From the NCBI GenBank assembly GCA_938092135.1, contig CALLJL010000001.1, forward strand, positions 62,001 to 126,000: 64,000 nucleotides of DNA. Direction: 5' to 3'. The notes beneath the pieces are model-generated. The model worked only from the letters and a program-made list of their open reading frames with translations. It was not told the DNA's origin and searched no databases. How positions within the stretch are numbered: the stretch's first letter is position 1; the number at the start of each line of letters is the position of its first letter. This document shows, in pieces, positions 26,955 through 35,213 of the stretch. Source of the stretch: an uncultured bacterium. GTDB lineage: Bacteria; Acidobacteriota; Aminicenantia; Aminicenantales; CALLJL01. A program made the position numbers and the translations under genes.

Positions 26955-27729
26955 AATCAGGCGGGTCGAGGTCTGTTGCGAATTGTCGGCGATGCTTCGA
27001 CCGAAGACCTATCCTTTTGGGGTAAAATTTTATGAAACCTTAGAGGAAAGGCCTTCTGGAACAACCCGACCGCGCCATCCCATGAATACCTGTCAGATTA
27101 CGGCCATCGTTCGCTATTATGGACGATCGATGTATTTTACGGCCGAAGATATGGCCTGTATAGTAGGCGGGGTGACCATTGGTCTAATTCCGGAGCCAGA
27201 GATAATGAAAAATGGTGAAATTGCTAAAATGCTTCATGCTGATCTGGAATCAGCGCGCGAGTTCACTTCGCAGGTGGCCAAAATCCCCTATGGGGAATTC
27301 AAGGCTGTGGCCGTGGCTCCGATGGCTAAGATAAATTTTGAGCCGGATATTGTCGTCATGTATGGAAACACGGCACAAGTGATGCGGGTTGTTCAGGGAT
27401 ATCTTTATAAAAGGGGTGGCCGGGTTCATTTTTCCACCGGGGGTGAATGGAGTCTTTGCGCCGATAGCATTGCCCAAGCTTACGTCTCCCAGGATATTGC
27501 GCTGGGATTGCCCTGCTTCGGCGACCGTAAAACAGCTTTAGCCCAGGAGGATGAAGTGACTGTGGCCTTCCCCTTTAAAATGTACGATTCTATATTAGAA
27601 GGAATACGGGAGACGGCCAATGTCGCTGCCTATCCAACACCTTTTGATATCGGTTTTCCCCAGATGCCCGATTATACCTTAACTTCCTGGGCGGTAGAAT
27701 ATCGCCGGAAGCATTTAAGTGGGAAATAA
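26944..27729 (+). CDS. DUF169-family protein
   Basis: A 261-residue protein with LRPKTYPFGVKFYETLEE, HPMNTCQITAIVRYYGRSMYFTAEDMACIVGGVTIGL, and KINFEPDIVVMYGNTAQVMRVVQGYLYKRGGRVHFSTGGEWSLCADSIAQAY. These match the DUF169 family, whose members have conserved cysteines and occur in anaerobes and archaea; the function is not established. AGGAGG lies just before the ATG inside the previous gene. The conserved cysteines (TCQ, MAC, LCAD, LPC) could bind metal or a cluster. Confidence 0.82.
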   Translation: MDDKIRRVEVCCELSAMLRPKTYPFGVKFYETLEERPSGTTRPRHPMNTCQITAIVRYYGRSMYFTAEDMACIVGGVTIGLIPEPEIMKNGEIAKMLHADLESAREFTSQVAKIPYGEFKAVAVAPMAKINFEPDIVVMYGNTAQVMRVVQGYLYKRGGRVHFSTGGEWSLCADSIAQAYVSQDIALGLPCFGDRKTALAQEDEVTVAFPFKMYDSILEGIRETANVAAYPTPFDIGFPQMPDYTLTSWAVEYRRKHLSGK

Positions 27730-27746
27730 ACGGGAGGAGACAAGAA

Positions 27747-28103
27747 ATGAAAGTAAAAATTGTGCTCAATGGCGGCTTAAGGTCCTGCTGTTCAAGCTTT
27801 CCACCTGAGTTAGTCCGTGACATTATCAAGGATTGGCTAAGGCCTGAAGACGAGCTCGAAGTTCTGGACAGGCAAAAAGATCCCTGGGAGCCAGACGAGC
27901 TGGCAGCTGTTGCTGAAAAATACTTTGGCGAGGCCATCTATCCATTGCTTTATGTTGGAGCCCACCTGATGACTGCAGGTGACCTTCCTGATAGGGATAC
28001 TCTTTTGAAAATGGTAGCCGACCCGAAAAAATATGCAATTAGCAAAGAAGACATTCTGGAAGAAGCCAGGCTCCGGGGTCTTCTGGAAAAAGAGCCGAGT
28101 TGA
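27747..28103 (+). CDS. Small protein with vicinal cysteines, possible thioredoxin-like fold
   Basis: A 118-residue protein that starts MKVKIVLNGGLRSCCSSFPPE and later has FGEAIYPLLYVGAHLMTAGDLPDRDTLLKMV. A CC near the first strand plus a cis-Pro-like YPLL-strand and an MTAGDLP turn resemble ArsD/thioredoxin-fold proteins such as the one at 61941-62300. The resemblance is by eye only. GGGAGGAG ribosome site; last gene of the tight group before a 95-base gap to sufC. Confidence 0.55.
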   Translation: MKVKIVLNGGLRSCCSSFPPELVRDIIKDWLRPEDELEVLDRQKDPWEPDELAAVAEKYFGEAIYPLLYVGAHLMTAGDLPDRDTLLKMVADPKKYAISKEDILEEARLRGLLEKEPS

Positions 28104-28198
28104 TTGTCTTCTTTCCTTTTAGGTGATGCGACCAGCGGATAGAGACAAGATGAACAGAAGGTAAAAATAATTAAAAAAGAATTAAAAGGAAAACAATT

Positions 28199-28933
28199 AT
28201 GGAAATTTTAAGAGTAGAAAAAGTTTCCCTTCGTCTCGGGGATAGAGAAATCTTAAAGGAGCTGAGTTTTTCCGTTGAGGCGGGCACGATCCATTCTCTT
28301 CTTGGACCCAATGCCGCCGGCAAATCGAGCATTGCCTACTGCCTTCTCGGCTGCTGTGATTATCTTCCCCAGAGCGGCCGGATTTTTTTTGACGGCCAGG
28401 ATATAACTACCCTGCCTGTCTATGAGAGAGCCCGAAGGGGTATAACTTTAGCCTGGCAGGAGCCGGCTCGCTTTGAGGGGTTGACGGTGAAGGATTATAT
28501 TGCGGTGGGGATGAAGAATAAGGACGTGACCGAAATTGAGAGAGTTCTTTACCAAGTTTTATTGGAGCCAAAAAATTATTTAAACAGGGTTATTGATAAA
28601 ACGCTAAGTGGCGGCGAGAGAAAGAGGATTGAACTTGCCGCGGTGATGGCCATGAAACCCAGACTGGCTATTCTGGATGAACCTGACTCGGGCATTGATA
28701 TCTTAGCTTTGGATAGCATTGTCGGCATCATAAAAGGATTGAAGGAGGAAGGTACGACCGTTCTTCTGATTACGCATAGGGAAGAGGTGGCCGAAATCGC
28801 CGATCGGACTTCGCTCATCTGTTCAGGCTTTGTGGTCAAGGAAGGAAGCCCCCAGGAAGTTGGCCGTTATTTTAAAGAAAAATGCATTCCCTGTCCATCG
28901 CGAATTTATCCTTCCCCTGAAAATAATATCTAA
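28199..28933 (+). CDS. sufC: SufC-like ABC ATPase
   Basis: A 244-residue ATPase with Walker A GPNAAGKSS, signature LSGGERKRIELA, Walker B RLAILDEPDSGID and the H-loop THREE. The Q-loop area (GITLAWQEPARFEGLTVKDYI) is SufC-like. Together with the next gene it forms a minimal SufBC complex, the type believed ancestral for Fe-S assembly in archaea and anaerobes. The C-terminus has an unusual CIPCPSRIYPSP extension with two cysteines. Confidence 0.88.
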   Translation: MEILRVEKVSLRLGDREILKELSFSVEAGTIHSLLGPNAAGKSSIAYCLLGCCDYLPQSGRIFFDGQDITTLPVYERARRGITLAWQEPARFEGLTVKDYIAVGMKNKDVTEIERVLYQVLLEPKNYLNRVIDKTLSGGERKRIELAAVMAMKPRLAILDEPDSGIDILALDSIVGIIKGLKEEGTTVLLITHREEVAEIADRTSLICSGFVVKEGSPQEVGRYFKEKCIPCPSRIYPSPENNI

Positions 28934-28944
28934 GGAGTCAATAA

Positions 28945-29880
28945 ATGCAGGATTATGAATATATGCTGAGGGCCTATGAACAGGCCGGAGGCGAAACTTC
29001 AATTTTTAAGGATTCCCGGATTGCCCATCTGGTGGTTCATAAAAACAAGGTCATCGGTAAGCATTTAGTCCCAGGCCTCTTTCTGGAGCCAGAGGAGACC
29101 CCTTCTGGCGTGGATATTCGCCTGCGGGTTGAAGAGGGAAGAAAAATAGAGCATCCCGTTCATCTTTGCTTCGGAATATTGCCTAAGGAGGGCGTTCAAA
29201 TAATTAACATCAAAGCCAGGATAGAGGATGGCGCCCAGATAAGGCTCCTTGCCCATTGTGTCTTTCCTAATGCCATTAAAGTTGTTCACCAGATGGAAGC
29301 TGAAATCGAGCTGGGCGATAACGCTCTTTATGAATATAATGAGGTTCATTTTCATGGCGATGAGGGAGGAATAGAAGTTGTGCCCAGGGCGAAGGTAAAA
29401 GTGGGCAAAAACAGCTCCTTTCAAACCAATTTTTCCTTGCTCAAAGGCCGGGTCGGTGTCTTCGATCTGGATTATGAAGTTCGGGTTGATGAAAACTCAA
29501 GTTTGGCCATGATGACCAAAATCTACGGCTATGGTGATGATAGGATTAAAATCAGGGAAGCGGGATGGCTCGAAGGAAAATCTTCCCGTGGTCTGATCAA
29601 GAGTCGGATTGCGGTCAAAGATAAAGCCATAAGTGAAATTGTGAATGAACTCACCGCCTCAGCTCCTGAAGCCAGGGGTCACGTTGATTGTTTAGAAGTA
29701 ATTCAGGGGATGGCCCAGGCCAAGGCCGTCCCCATTGTTAATGTTAACCACGAACTGGCCCAGGTGACTCATGAGGCGGCCATTGGTCGGGTGGATAAAA
29801 AGCAGATCCAGACCCTCATGGCCAGGGGACTCAAAGAGGAAGAAGCCATCGACCTTATAATTAGTGGAATGCTGAAATGA
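28945..29880 (+). CDS. SufB/SufD-family Fe-S assembly protein (short form)
   Basis: A 311-residue beta-helix protein. The conserved C-terminal block reads GHVDCLEVIQGMAQAKAVPIVNVNHELAQVTHEAAIGRVDKKQIQTLMARGLKEEEAIDLIISGML, matching SufB/SufD. A cysteine (HVDC) and the histidine in VTHEA correspond to functional positions of SufB/SufD. It is shorter than E. coli SufB and like stand-alone SufB/D of archaea. It starts 12 bases after sufC with AAGGAG upstream. It probably builds or transfers clusters, perhaps for this block. Confidence 0.88.
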   Translation: MQDYEYMLRAYEQAGGETSIFKDSRIAHLVVHKNKVIGKHLVPGLFLEPEETPSGVDIRLRVEEGRKIEHPVHLCFGILPKEGVQIINIKARIEDGAQIRLLAHCVFPNAIKVVHQMEAEIELGDNALYEYNEVHFHGDEGGIEVVPRAKVKVGKNSSFQTNFSLLKGRVGVFDLDYEVRVDENSSLAMMTKIYGYGDDRIKIREAGWLEGKSSRGLIKSRIAVKDKAISEIVNELTASAPEARGHVDCLEVIQGMAQAKAVPIVNVNHELAQVTHEAAIGRVDKKQIQTLMARGLKEEEAIDLIISGMLK

Positions 29881-30425
29881 TTCTAAAAGCATAACTACAT
29901 TGAGAAGGCTTATCGGGAAGCAATTTGACGGGCTAATTAGGGCAAGGCTGAAATGATTGGTCAAGCCAATAAAAGAAGTTCAGAATTTAAAATGAAGCTA
30001 TAAAATGGAGAAGTCTTCGGAAGGACTTAACCTGGCCAGCACCATCGATATTTCTATCTTTTTATCGATTACAGCGGCGACAGAAGAAGGAACAGAGCTA
30101 AAATCAAGTGGAATTAAAAAAGTAGGCAAAAGTCCGCAGCCGAGCCTTATGAAGGCAATCAGGACTCAGGAGAAAAAGCTATGTGTCAATACTGCGGAAA
30201 TACTGGGCTTTGCTATTTTGTTTTAAGCTACGGAATATGGTGGTTTTTTAAAAGGGTCTTTTATCGTCTGAAAATAAATCGTCTCAAAAATAAAAATTTT
30301 TGCTTTCGGCTAAAGAGGAGACGAGAAGTTTTTTCTTTTGATAGAAACCCTTATGTCACTAAATAAATGTTCGCATTTACTGGAGGCCAACAAATTCTTA
30401 AAAAATATCAAAGAGGAGAAAGAAG
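29881..30425. other. 545-base gap in the redox block; possible short MCQYCG ORF
   Basis: No convincing gene. An ATG at 30181 with AGGAG about 9 bases upstream opens a 61-residue frame starting MCQYCGNTGL. This looks like the start of a small Cys-motif protein but quickly turns into a basic, low-quality sequence, so it may be a remnant. ATCGAT-N14-ATCGAT (about 30046-30071) can pair. The frame at 30005-30226 has no ribosome site or recognisable content. Confidence 0.35.
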
Positions 30426-30734
30426 ATGATAGTAGTTAATTTGAATGAGCTGGTGGAGTTTTCGGCCACCTCCCATACGAAAAGTGTCTTTTTCGAAGCA
30501 ACCAACATTAAAGCTCAGGTCATGGGACTGGAAGCGGGACAGCAGATTCCTCCTTGCCGGATGGATTACGACGTCGTTTTTGTTGTCCTTTCGGGACAGG
30601 GAGAAATCATCGTCGAGGGCGAAGAAAAAGCTATTAGCGAAAATTCCTTCATCTTTGTCCCCAAAGAAAAGGAGACCCGCTCCCTTAAAGCTCGAACCAG
30701 AATGGCCGTGCTGGCCATTCAAATTAGGGGATAG
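30426..30734 (+). CDS. Small cupin-domain protein
   Basis: A 102-residue single beta-barrel. FEATNIKAQVMGLEAGQQIPPCRMDYDVVFVVLSGQGEIIVEGEEKAISENSFIFVPKEKETRSLKARTRMAVLAIQI has the cupin spacing, including GQGEIIVEGEE and FIFVPKEKE. The usual metal histidines are largely missing, replaced by C and D/E positions, so metal binding is doubtful. AAAGAGGAGAAAG ribosome site. It leads the permease pair with a 3-base gap. Confidence 0.8.
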   Translation: MIVVNLNELVEFSATSHTKSVFFEATNIKAQVMGLEAGQQIPPCRMDYDVVFVVLSGQGEIIVEGEEKAISENSFIFVPKEKETRSLKARTRMAVLAIQIRG

Positions 30735-30737
30735 ACC

Positions 30738-31217
30738 ATGCTGGTCGCCATCATCTGGGGCCTGGCCATTATCCTTCTTTTATTCTCTCTTTTTCAAAAC
30801 AGGGCAAAGACCTGGCGAGCACTTATTTTCGCTTGGAAATTTTTTCGCTCGATGGCCCTGCCGGTTCTGGCTACTATCTGGGCAATAGGGTTTCTTCTAT
30901 CTTTTCTGACACCGTCTATCATTTCTAGGGCCATTGGCCAGGAATCGGGCTGGTGGGGAGTTACTCTGGCTGCTCTCTTCGGGTCAGTGGTTTTAATTCA
31001 AGCCTTTATTGCCTTTCCCCTTGCGGGTTCTTTGCTTCGCCAGGGAGCGAGCGTGAGGGCCATCGCCGCTTTCGTGACCACCTTAGTCATGGTTGGAGTA
31101 ATCACTGCCCCGTTGGAAGCCAAATTCTTCGGCCGACAATTTACCTTCTGGCGGAATTTCCTCAGTTTTATTCTGGCCATCCTCATTGCTTTAATCATGG
31201 GTAGCATCCTCAGATGA
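30738..31217 (+). CDS. Half-size permease, subunit 1 (paralogous pair)
   Basis: A 159-residue membrane protein with about four transmembrane helices. The core LFGSVVLIQAFIAFPLAGSLLRQGASVRAIAAFVTTLVMVGVITAPLEAKFFG resembles half of a DUF318/ArsP-type permease. The next gene has the same core in the same place, so the two probably form a heterodimeric transporter. The start overlaps closely with the cupin stop and the end overlaps the next start (ATGA). The substrate is unknown. Confidence 0.75.
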   Translation: MLVAIIWGLAIILLLFSLFQNRAKTWRALIFAWKFFRSMALPVLATIWAIGFLLSFLTPSIISRAIGQESGWWGVTLAALFGSVVLIQAFIAFPLAGSLLRQGASVRAIAAFVTTLVMVGVITAPLEAKFFGRQFTFWRNFLSFILAILIALIMGSILR

Positions 31218-31729
31218 AAAAATTTTTCTCGGCTCGAAATATCCTCATTTTGCTTGCTTTAACTAACATTCTGGTGTATTTTTTCGCGCCGGCCAAGGCC
31301 CTTTTAATTCTATCTAACGCCCGAACTTATCTTCTGGAGATGTTATCGGTTATGCCGCCGATTCTCGTTCTTATCGGTCTATTCCAGGTCTGGGTTCCCC
31401 GGCAGACCGTGGAGCGAGCAATGGGAAGCAAGTCAGGTTTGAAGGGAATTATGATGGCTATTCTTGTAGGCACAGCGGCCATGGGACCTCTTTATGCCGC
31501 TTTTCCCCTCGGCGTTTCTCTCCTTGAAAAGGGAGCGAGCCTGTTTAATGTAGCGGTTTTTCTCTGCGTCTGGGCCTCCGTCAAGATTCCGATGATTTTT
31601 TTTGAAATTAAATTCCTTGGACCAGATTTTGCGGGTCTCAGGCTCGCTTTAACCTTGCCCAGCATCATTCTTATAAGTTTTCTGCTGAAAACCATTTTGA
31701 AGAGGAGGAGTTTTTATGAAAAAACTTAA
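31214..31729 (+). CDS. Half-size permease, subunit 2 (paralogous pair)
   Basis: A 171-residue membrane protein. The core ILVGTAAMGPLYAAFPLGVSLLEKGASLFNVAVFLCVWASVKIPMIFFEIKFLG aligns with subunit 1 (AFPL...SLL.xGAS...A.F......V....EaKFlG). The family is a split version of DUF318/YraQ permeases. It overlaps the gene before by 4 bases and the thioredoxin gene after by 14 bases. The strict overlap suggests matched amounts of both halves and of the thioredoxin. Confidence 0.75.
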   Translation: MKKFFSARNILILLALTNILVYFFAPAKALLILSNARTYLLEMLSVMPPILVLIGLFQVWVPRQTVERAMGSKSGLKGIMMAILVGTAAMGPLYAAFPLGVSLLEKGASLFNVAVFLCVWASVKIPMIFFEIKFLGPDFAGLRLALTLPSIILISFLLKTILKRRSFYEKT

Positions 31730-32216
31730 ACTCCAGAAAAGCCTTCACGTCGGCCTTTATTTGTCATCCCTGATACTTTTTATTTTTATAAATCCAGCCT
31801 GCCAGAACCAGAAAGGAAGCCAAAACGAAATGATGCCTTCTACGCCGGCTACGGAGGTTGGAAAATCGGGCACCTCAAGTCCTAGGGGAACTGAAGGAGA
31901 GGTTCTGGTTACCTTTGACCTTAACCTGGATTTTTCTAAATACAAGGTCACTTTTATCGAGCTTGGAGCCGACCGCTGCCTTCCTTGCCGGGCTATGCAG
32001 CCCATCATGCGCGAACTCGCCAGGGAATTTAAGGGCCAGCTGCAGGTGGTTTTTTATGATGTCTGGAAGGACCCGCGTCCGGCCCGAAAATACGATATTC
32101 AACTCATTCCTACCCAGGTCTTCATTGACCAGAATGGAAAGGAATTTTTCCGCCATGTGGGCTTTTTCCCGAAGGAGGAGATTCTTAAGGTTCTTAAAAT
32201 GAAAGGTATTGAGTAA
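31716..32216 (+). CDS. Thioredoxin-fold lipoprotein
   Basis: A 166-residue protein. The signal segment ends LFIFINPAC, a possible lipobox. The thioredoxin domain follows: VTFIELGADRCLPCRAMQPIMRELAREFKGQLQVVFYDVWKDPRPARKYDIQLIPTQVFIDQNGKEFFRHVGFFPKEEIL. The active site is CLPC and the cis-proline is in LIPTQ. It is likely anchored outside the inner membrane and reduced by the CcdA-like protein encoded 22 bases downstream. Confidence 0.9.
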   Translation: MKKLKLQKSLHVGLYLSSLILFIFINPACQNQKGSQNEMMPSTPATEVGKSGTSSPRGTEGEVLVTFDLNLDFSKYKVTFIELGADRCLPCRAMQPIMRELAREFKGQLQVVFYDVWKDPRPARKYDIQLIPTQVFIDQNGKEFFRHVGFFPKEEILKVLKMKGIE

Positions 32217-32238
32217 AAGTTCTTAAGCAGGAAAAACC

Positions 32239-32928
32239 ATGGAAAAAATCTTTGGCAATATTGAGCAGCTCATCCAGCAAAATCCGTGGCTGGCGGTGGT
32301 GGCTGTTTTTCTCGGCGGCGTGATGACAGCTTCCAATCCCTGCGTTCTGGCCATAGTGCCGCTCATGATCAGTTTTGTAGCCGGGAAGAAGGGCCAGGTT
32401 ACTATAAAAAATTCCTTCTTTTTTTCCCTTCAGTTTATCCTGGGTCTATCCATCACCTTCACGATTCTGGGAATTGTCTCGGCCCTAATGGGCCGGATGT
32501 TTGGTGATGTTGGCGCCTTCTGGAGATATGCAGTTGTAGCTGTCTGTTTGGTGATGGGAATTCATCTTTTAGGTCTTTTCAAGTTTAACTTTCCTTTTCC
32601 CAAAGCTCTGGCCGCCGAAAGAGCTGAAAATCTGGGAGCCTTTTTGCTGGGCCTACTCTTTGGGGCCGTCTCGACACCTTGCGCCGTGCCCATTCTTGCT
32701 GTTCTTCTGGCCTTCATCGCCAGCAAAGGGAATATTTTTTATGGTGCCTTTTTACTTTTTATCTATGCCCTCGGGCACTCCTTTCTGATTCTTGTAGCCG
32801 GCACATCTATGGGCGCGGCCAGGAGGATGATCGAATCGAAAGGACTGAAAAAGACGAACCTCCTTTTCCAAAAAATCGCCGGCATTATCATCCTTCTTGT
32901 TGGTGCCTATTTCTTGTTTGCTATTTAG
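32239..32928 (+). CDS. ccdA: CcdA/DsbD-like thiol-electron transporter
   Basis: A 229-residue protein with six predicted transmembrane helices. It has a cysteine in each pseudo-repeat: GGVMTASNPCVLAIVPLMISF and GAVSTPCAVPILAVLLAF. CcdA moves reducing equivalents from cytoplasmic thioredoxin across the membrane. The preceding thioredoxin lipoprotein is its natural partner. The pair sits with two half-permeases, suggesting redox control of a transported or exported substrate. Confidence 0.92.
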   Translation: MEKIFGNIEQLIQQNPWLAVVAVFLGGVMTASNPCVLAIVPLMISFVAGKKGQVTIKNSFFFSLQFILGLSITFTILGIVSALMGRMFGDVGAFWRYAVVAVCLVMGIHLLGLFKFNFPFPKALAAERAENLGAFLLGLLFGAVSTPCAVPILAVLLAFIASKGNIFYGAFLLFIYALGHSFLILVAGTSMGAARRMIESKGLKKTNLLFQKIAGIIILLVGAYFLFAI

Positions 32929-33001
32929 GATAACTAAACATGGTGAAGCAAAAAATCACCAAGGTCTCAAAAGGGCGGGGTCACAAGAAAAGAGGAAAGA
33001 A

Positions 33002-33247
33002 ATGAAAAAATTTTGGAAGGCCTTTTTTATAATCGTCCTCGTGTCTCTTGTCTCGGCCGAGACGACCGAGAAAGAGGAGGTCAAAATAACCTTACAGCAG
33101 GCCATCGATGAGGCTTTAACGAATAATGACCTCTTGAAGAAATCTCAGTCCGAGGTTGAAGGGGCTGTGGCCTTAGTTGGAAAGATAAAAAGCAATGAAA
33201 AATGGTTGTCACTCCTTAACGACATATTTTTTTATTTTACCTCTTAA
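33002..33247 (+). pseudogene. Truncated TolC-family outer membrane protein
   Basis: An 81-residue frame with a signal peptide (MKKFWKAFFIIVLVSLVSA) followed by VKITLQQAIDEALTNNDLLKKSQSEVEGAVALVGKIKS. That is the first helix region of TolC/CusC-type outer membrane efflux proteins, normally over 400 residues. The frame then diverges (NEKWLSLLNDIFFYFTS) and ends 12 bases before the next gene. A deletion joined the N-terminus to unrelated sequence. GAGG lies upstream. Probably non-functional. Confidence 0.7.
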
Positions 33248-33259
33248 AAGGAGGCGCAA

Positions 33260-34042
33260 ATGACCTTTGAGAAGAAAGTAGGATTTATTGGCGGAGGACG
33301 AATTACTAGGATTCTGTTAGAAGGTTTTGAGAAAAAAGGATTGAGTTTCCAGGAAATTTATGTGAGCGATATCAATTCAGAAATTCTGAAGCAGTTAAAG
33401 GAAAGATTCCCTGCAATAAAAGCTTTTTCTGACAACAGCATGCTTGCCGCTGCAAGTGAGGTGATCTTTATGGCTCTCCATCCGCCTGGGCTGTCAATTG
33501 TTCTCGATGAAATTAAATCCTCCCTCAAGCAAGAAGTAATCCTCATCTCGCTGGCGCCCAAAATTACCATGGCTAAAATTTCAACAGTTTTGGGTGGATT
33601 CAATCGAATTGTTCGAATGATCCCCAATGCGCCTTCAATTGTCAATGCCGGATATAATCCCGTTGTTTTTGGGGCCGGTCTCAGCGCCCCGGAAAAGGAG
33701 GAGCTTTTGGCCCTGTTTTCCTCGCTGGGCGAATGTCCTGAAGTTAAAGAGGAAACCCTTGAGGCCTACGCCATCCTGACGGCCATGGGTCCAACTTATT
33801 TCTGGTTTCAGCTAGCCGAGCTGGCCAAACTTGGCGAGGCTTTTGGAGTTTCCACGAAGGAGTCGCGACGAGCTTTGCTTCGGATGATTGAAGGAGCAGC
33901 GAAAACTCTTTTTGACTCCAGCTTGACCGCCGAAGAAGTCATGGACCTTGTTCCCGTTAAACCTTTAGCTGAGGATGAGCCAAAAATCAGGGAGATCTAT
34001 CGCCTTCGCCTCGAACCTCTTTATCAAAAATTAAAACCCTGA
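33260..34042 (+). CDS. ProC-like NAD(P)-dependent dehydrogenase
   Basis: A 260-residue protein with the Rossmann start KVGFIGGGRITRILLEGF and VIFMALHPPGL...LISLAPKITMAKI. It has the ProC-like dimer part IVRMIPNAPSIVNAGYNPVVFG and MGPTYFWFQLAELAKLGEAFGVS...ALLRMIEGAAKTLFDSSLTAEEVMDLVPVKPLAEDE. The C-terminal part departs from ordinary pyrroline-5-carboxylate reductase (no PGGT loop). It may therefore act on another imine or be a redox sensor. AAAGGAGG ribosome site. Confidence 0.75.
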   Translation: MTFEKKVGFIGGGRITRILLEGFEKKGLSFQEIYVSDINSEILKQLKERFPAIKAFSDNSMLAAASEVIFMALHPPGLSIVLDEIKSSLKQEVILISLAPKITMAKISTVLGGFNRIVRMIPNAPSIVNAGYNPVVFGAGLSAPEKEELLALFSSLGECPEVKEETLEAYAILTAMGPTYFWFQLAELAKLGEAFGVSTKESRRALLRMIEGAAKTLFDSSLTAEEVMDLVPVKPLAEDEPKIREIYRLRLEPLYQKLKP

Positions 34043-34203
34043 TAGCTAACCAATTAGGCTTTTTTAACGAGCAATGAAATTGTAACTATGAGAACGCTGG
34101 AAAAGGAGTTCATCAGGGAGGAGCGAAGTATCAGGCCAACTGGTGCGGAGGCACGGAGATGGTGTTAATTCGGCCATGAAATGGAAACATGAAAGGAGAA
34201 ATT

Positions 34204-34941
34204 ATGGGTCAAAACAGCGCGATTATTATCGGGCTAATTTTACTATCTGTCATTTCAGGAATGCTTGGCCTTGGGGTAGCCTTTGCGGCGGTGCCCTTTC
34301 TCGGACTTTTCTTTACTGACCTTGTCCATCAGGTTCAACCTCTCAGTCTGCTCCTCAACGGCTTTACCGCTCTTTTTTCGACCTTCGGATTTGCTCGCTC
34401 GGGGTATATGGATTGGAAGAAGGCACTTATCCTTTCCATAGCCACGACCATTCCTTCCCCTCTTGGCGCCTTATTGGCTCAGCATATTCCCCAGACCTAT
34501 ATTTGGTTAGTCTATCTGGCCGCCGTCGGCTACCTTATTTACAGGCTTTTTGAACCAGCCAAAGTGGAACAAAAAAGAGAAAATTTCAGGTTAGCTTTTA
34601 TGCTGGCCATTCCCATTTCTATTCTCGCCGGCTTTCTTGGGGTCGGCCCGGGATTCTTACTCATGCCCACATTGATTTTGCTTGGCTTCGAGCCAAAAAA
34701 AGCCGCCGGAATCAATGCCTGGGCCGTGACTTTGCCCTCTTTTTCGGCGCTCATCCCCCATTTGGATACAGCCCGAATATCCTGGAATCTGGCCGCTATT
34801 CTCATCGTTGTTGGGGCCGCAGGTTCGTTTTTGGGAGCGAGGCTTACCAGCCTCTATATCCCCGCGAAAAGAGTCAAACAGATTTTCGGCTTTCTAATCC
34901 TGATTATGACAATTTATAAAGTCTCTATCCTTCTTCGCTAG
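34204..34941 (+). CDS. TauE/SafE-family permease
   Basis: A 245-residue membrane protein with about seven to eight helices. It carries two repeats typical of the family: ISGMLGLGVAFAAVPFLGLFF and LAGFLGVGPGFLLMPTLILLGFEPKKAAGINAWAVTLPSF. Family members export sulfite, sulfoacetate or other sulfonates or anions. The ATG at 34204 with AAAGGAG about 7 bases upstream is preferred over an ATG five codons earlier. It ends the 24.9-34.9 kb block. Confidence 0.85.
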   Translation: MGQNSAIIIGLILLSVISGMLGLGVAFAAVPFLGLFFTDLVHQVQPLSLLLNGFTALFSTFGFARSGYMDWKKALILSIATTIPSPLGALLAQHIPQTYIWLVYLAAVGYLIYRLFEPAKVEQKRENFRLAFMLAIPISILAGFLGVGPGFLLMPTLILLGFEPKKAAGINAWAVTLPSFSALIPHLDTARISWNLAAILIVVGAAGSFLGARLTSLYIPAKRVKQIFGFLILIMTIYKVSILLR

Positions 34942-35213
34942 GTTTTGACGCGCTCGATATAATTTGTGGAATAATTTTTTTCGTGGGTTTAAAAGCAGTT
35001 AATTTGAGAAAGTGCTTGATGGGTCAGTTTCCTTAGATTAAAAATTGTTAAATCACCGGCTTCAGGGCCGTGGCCGAAGATTAAAGAGAAGAAGATTGAG
35101 CTGCTAATGAGAAAAAAGAGGCAAAGGCTCGCTTTTATCTAAGGTTCAAATATTAACAATCAAAAGCCTTCTTAAATTTGCCTTCCAGGGGATATAGATA
35201 TGTGTCCCCCCTT

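Noticed and set aside
30005..30226. A 73-residue ORF in the gap between the SufB/D-like and cupin genes.
   Set aside because: No ribosome site or homology; overlaps the MCQYCG frame.
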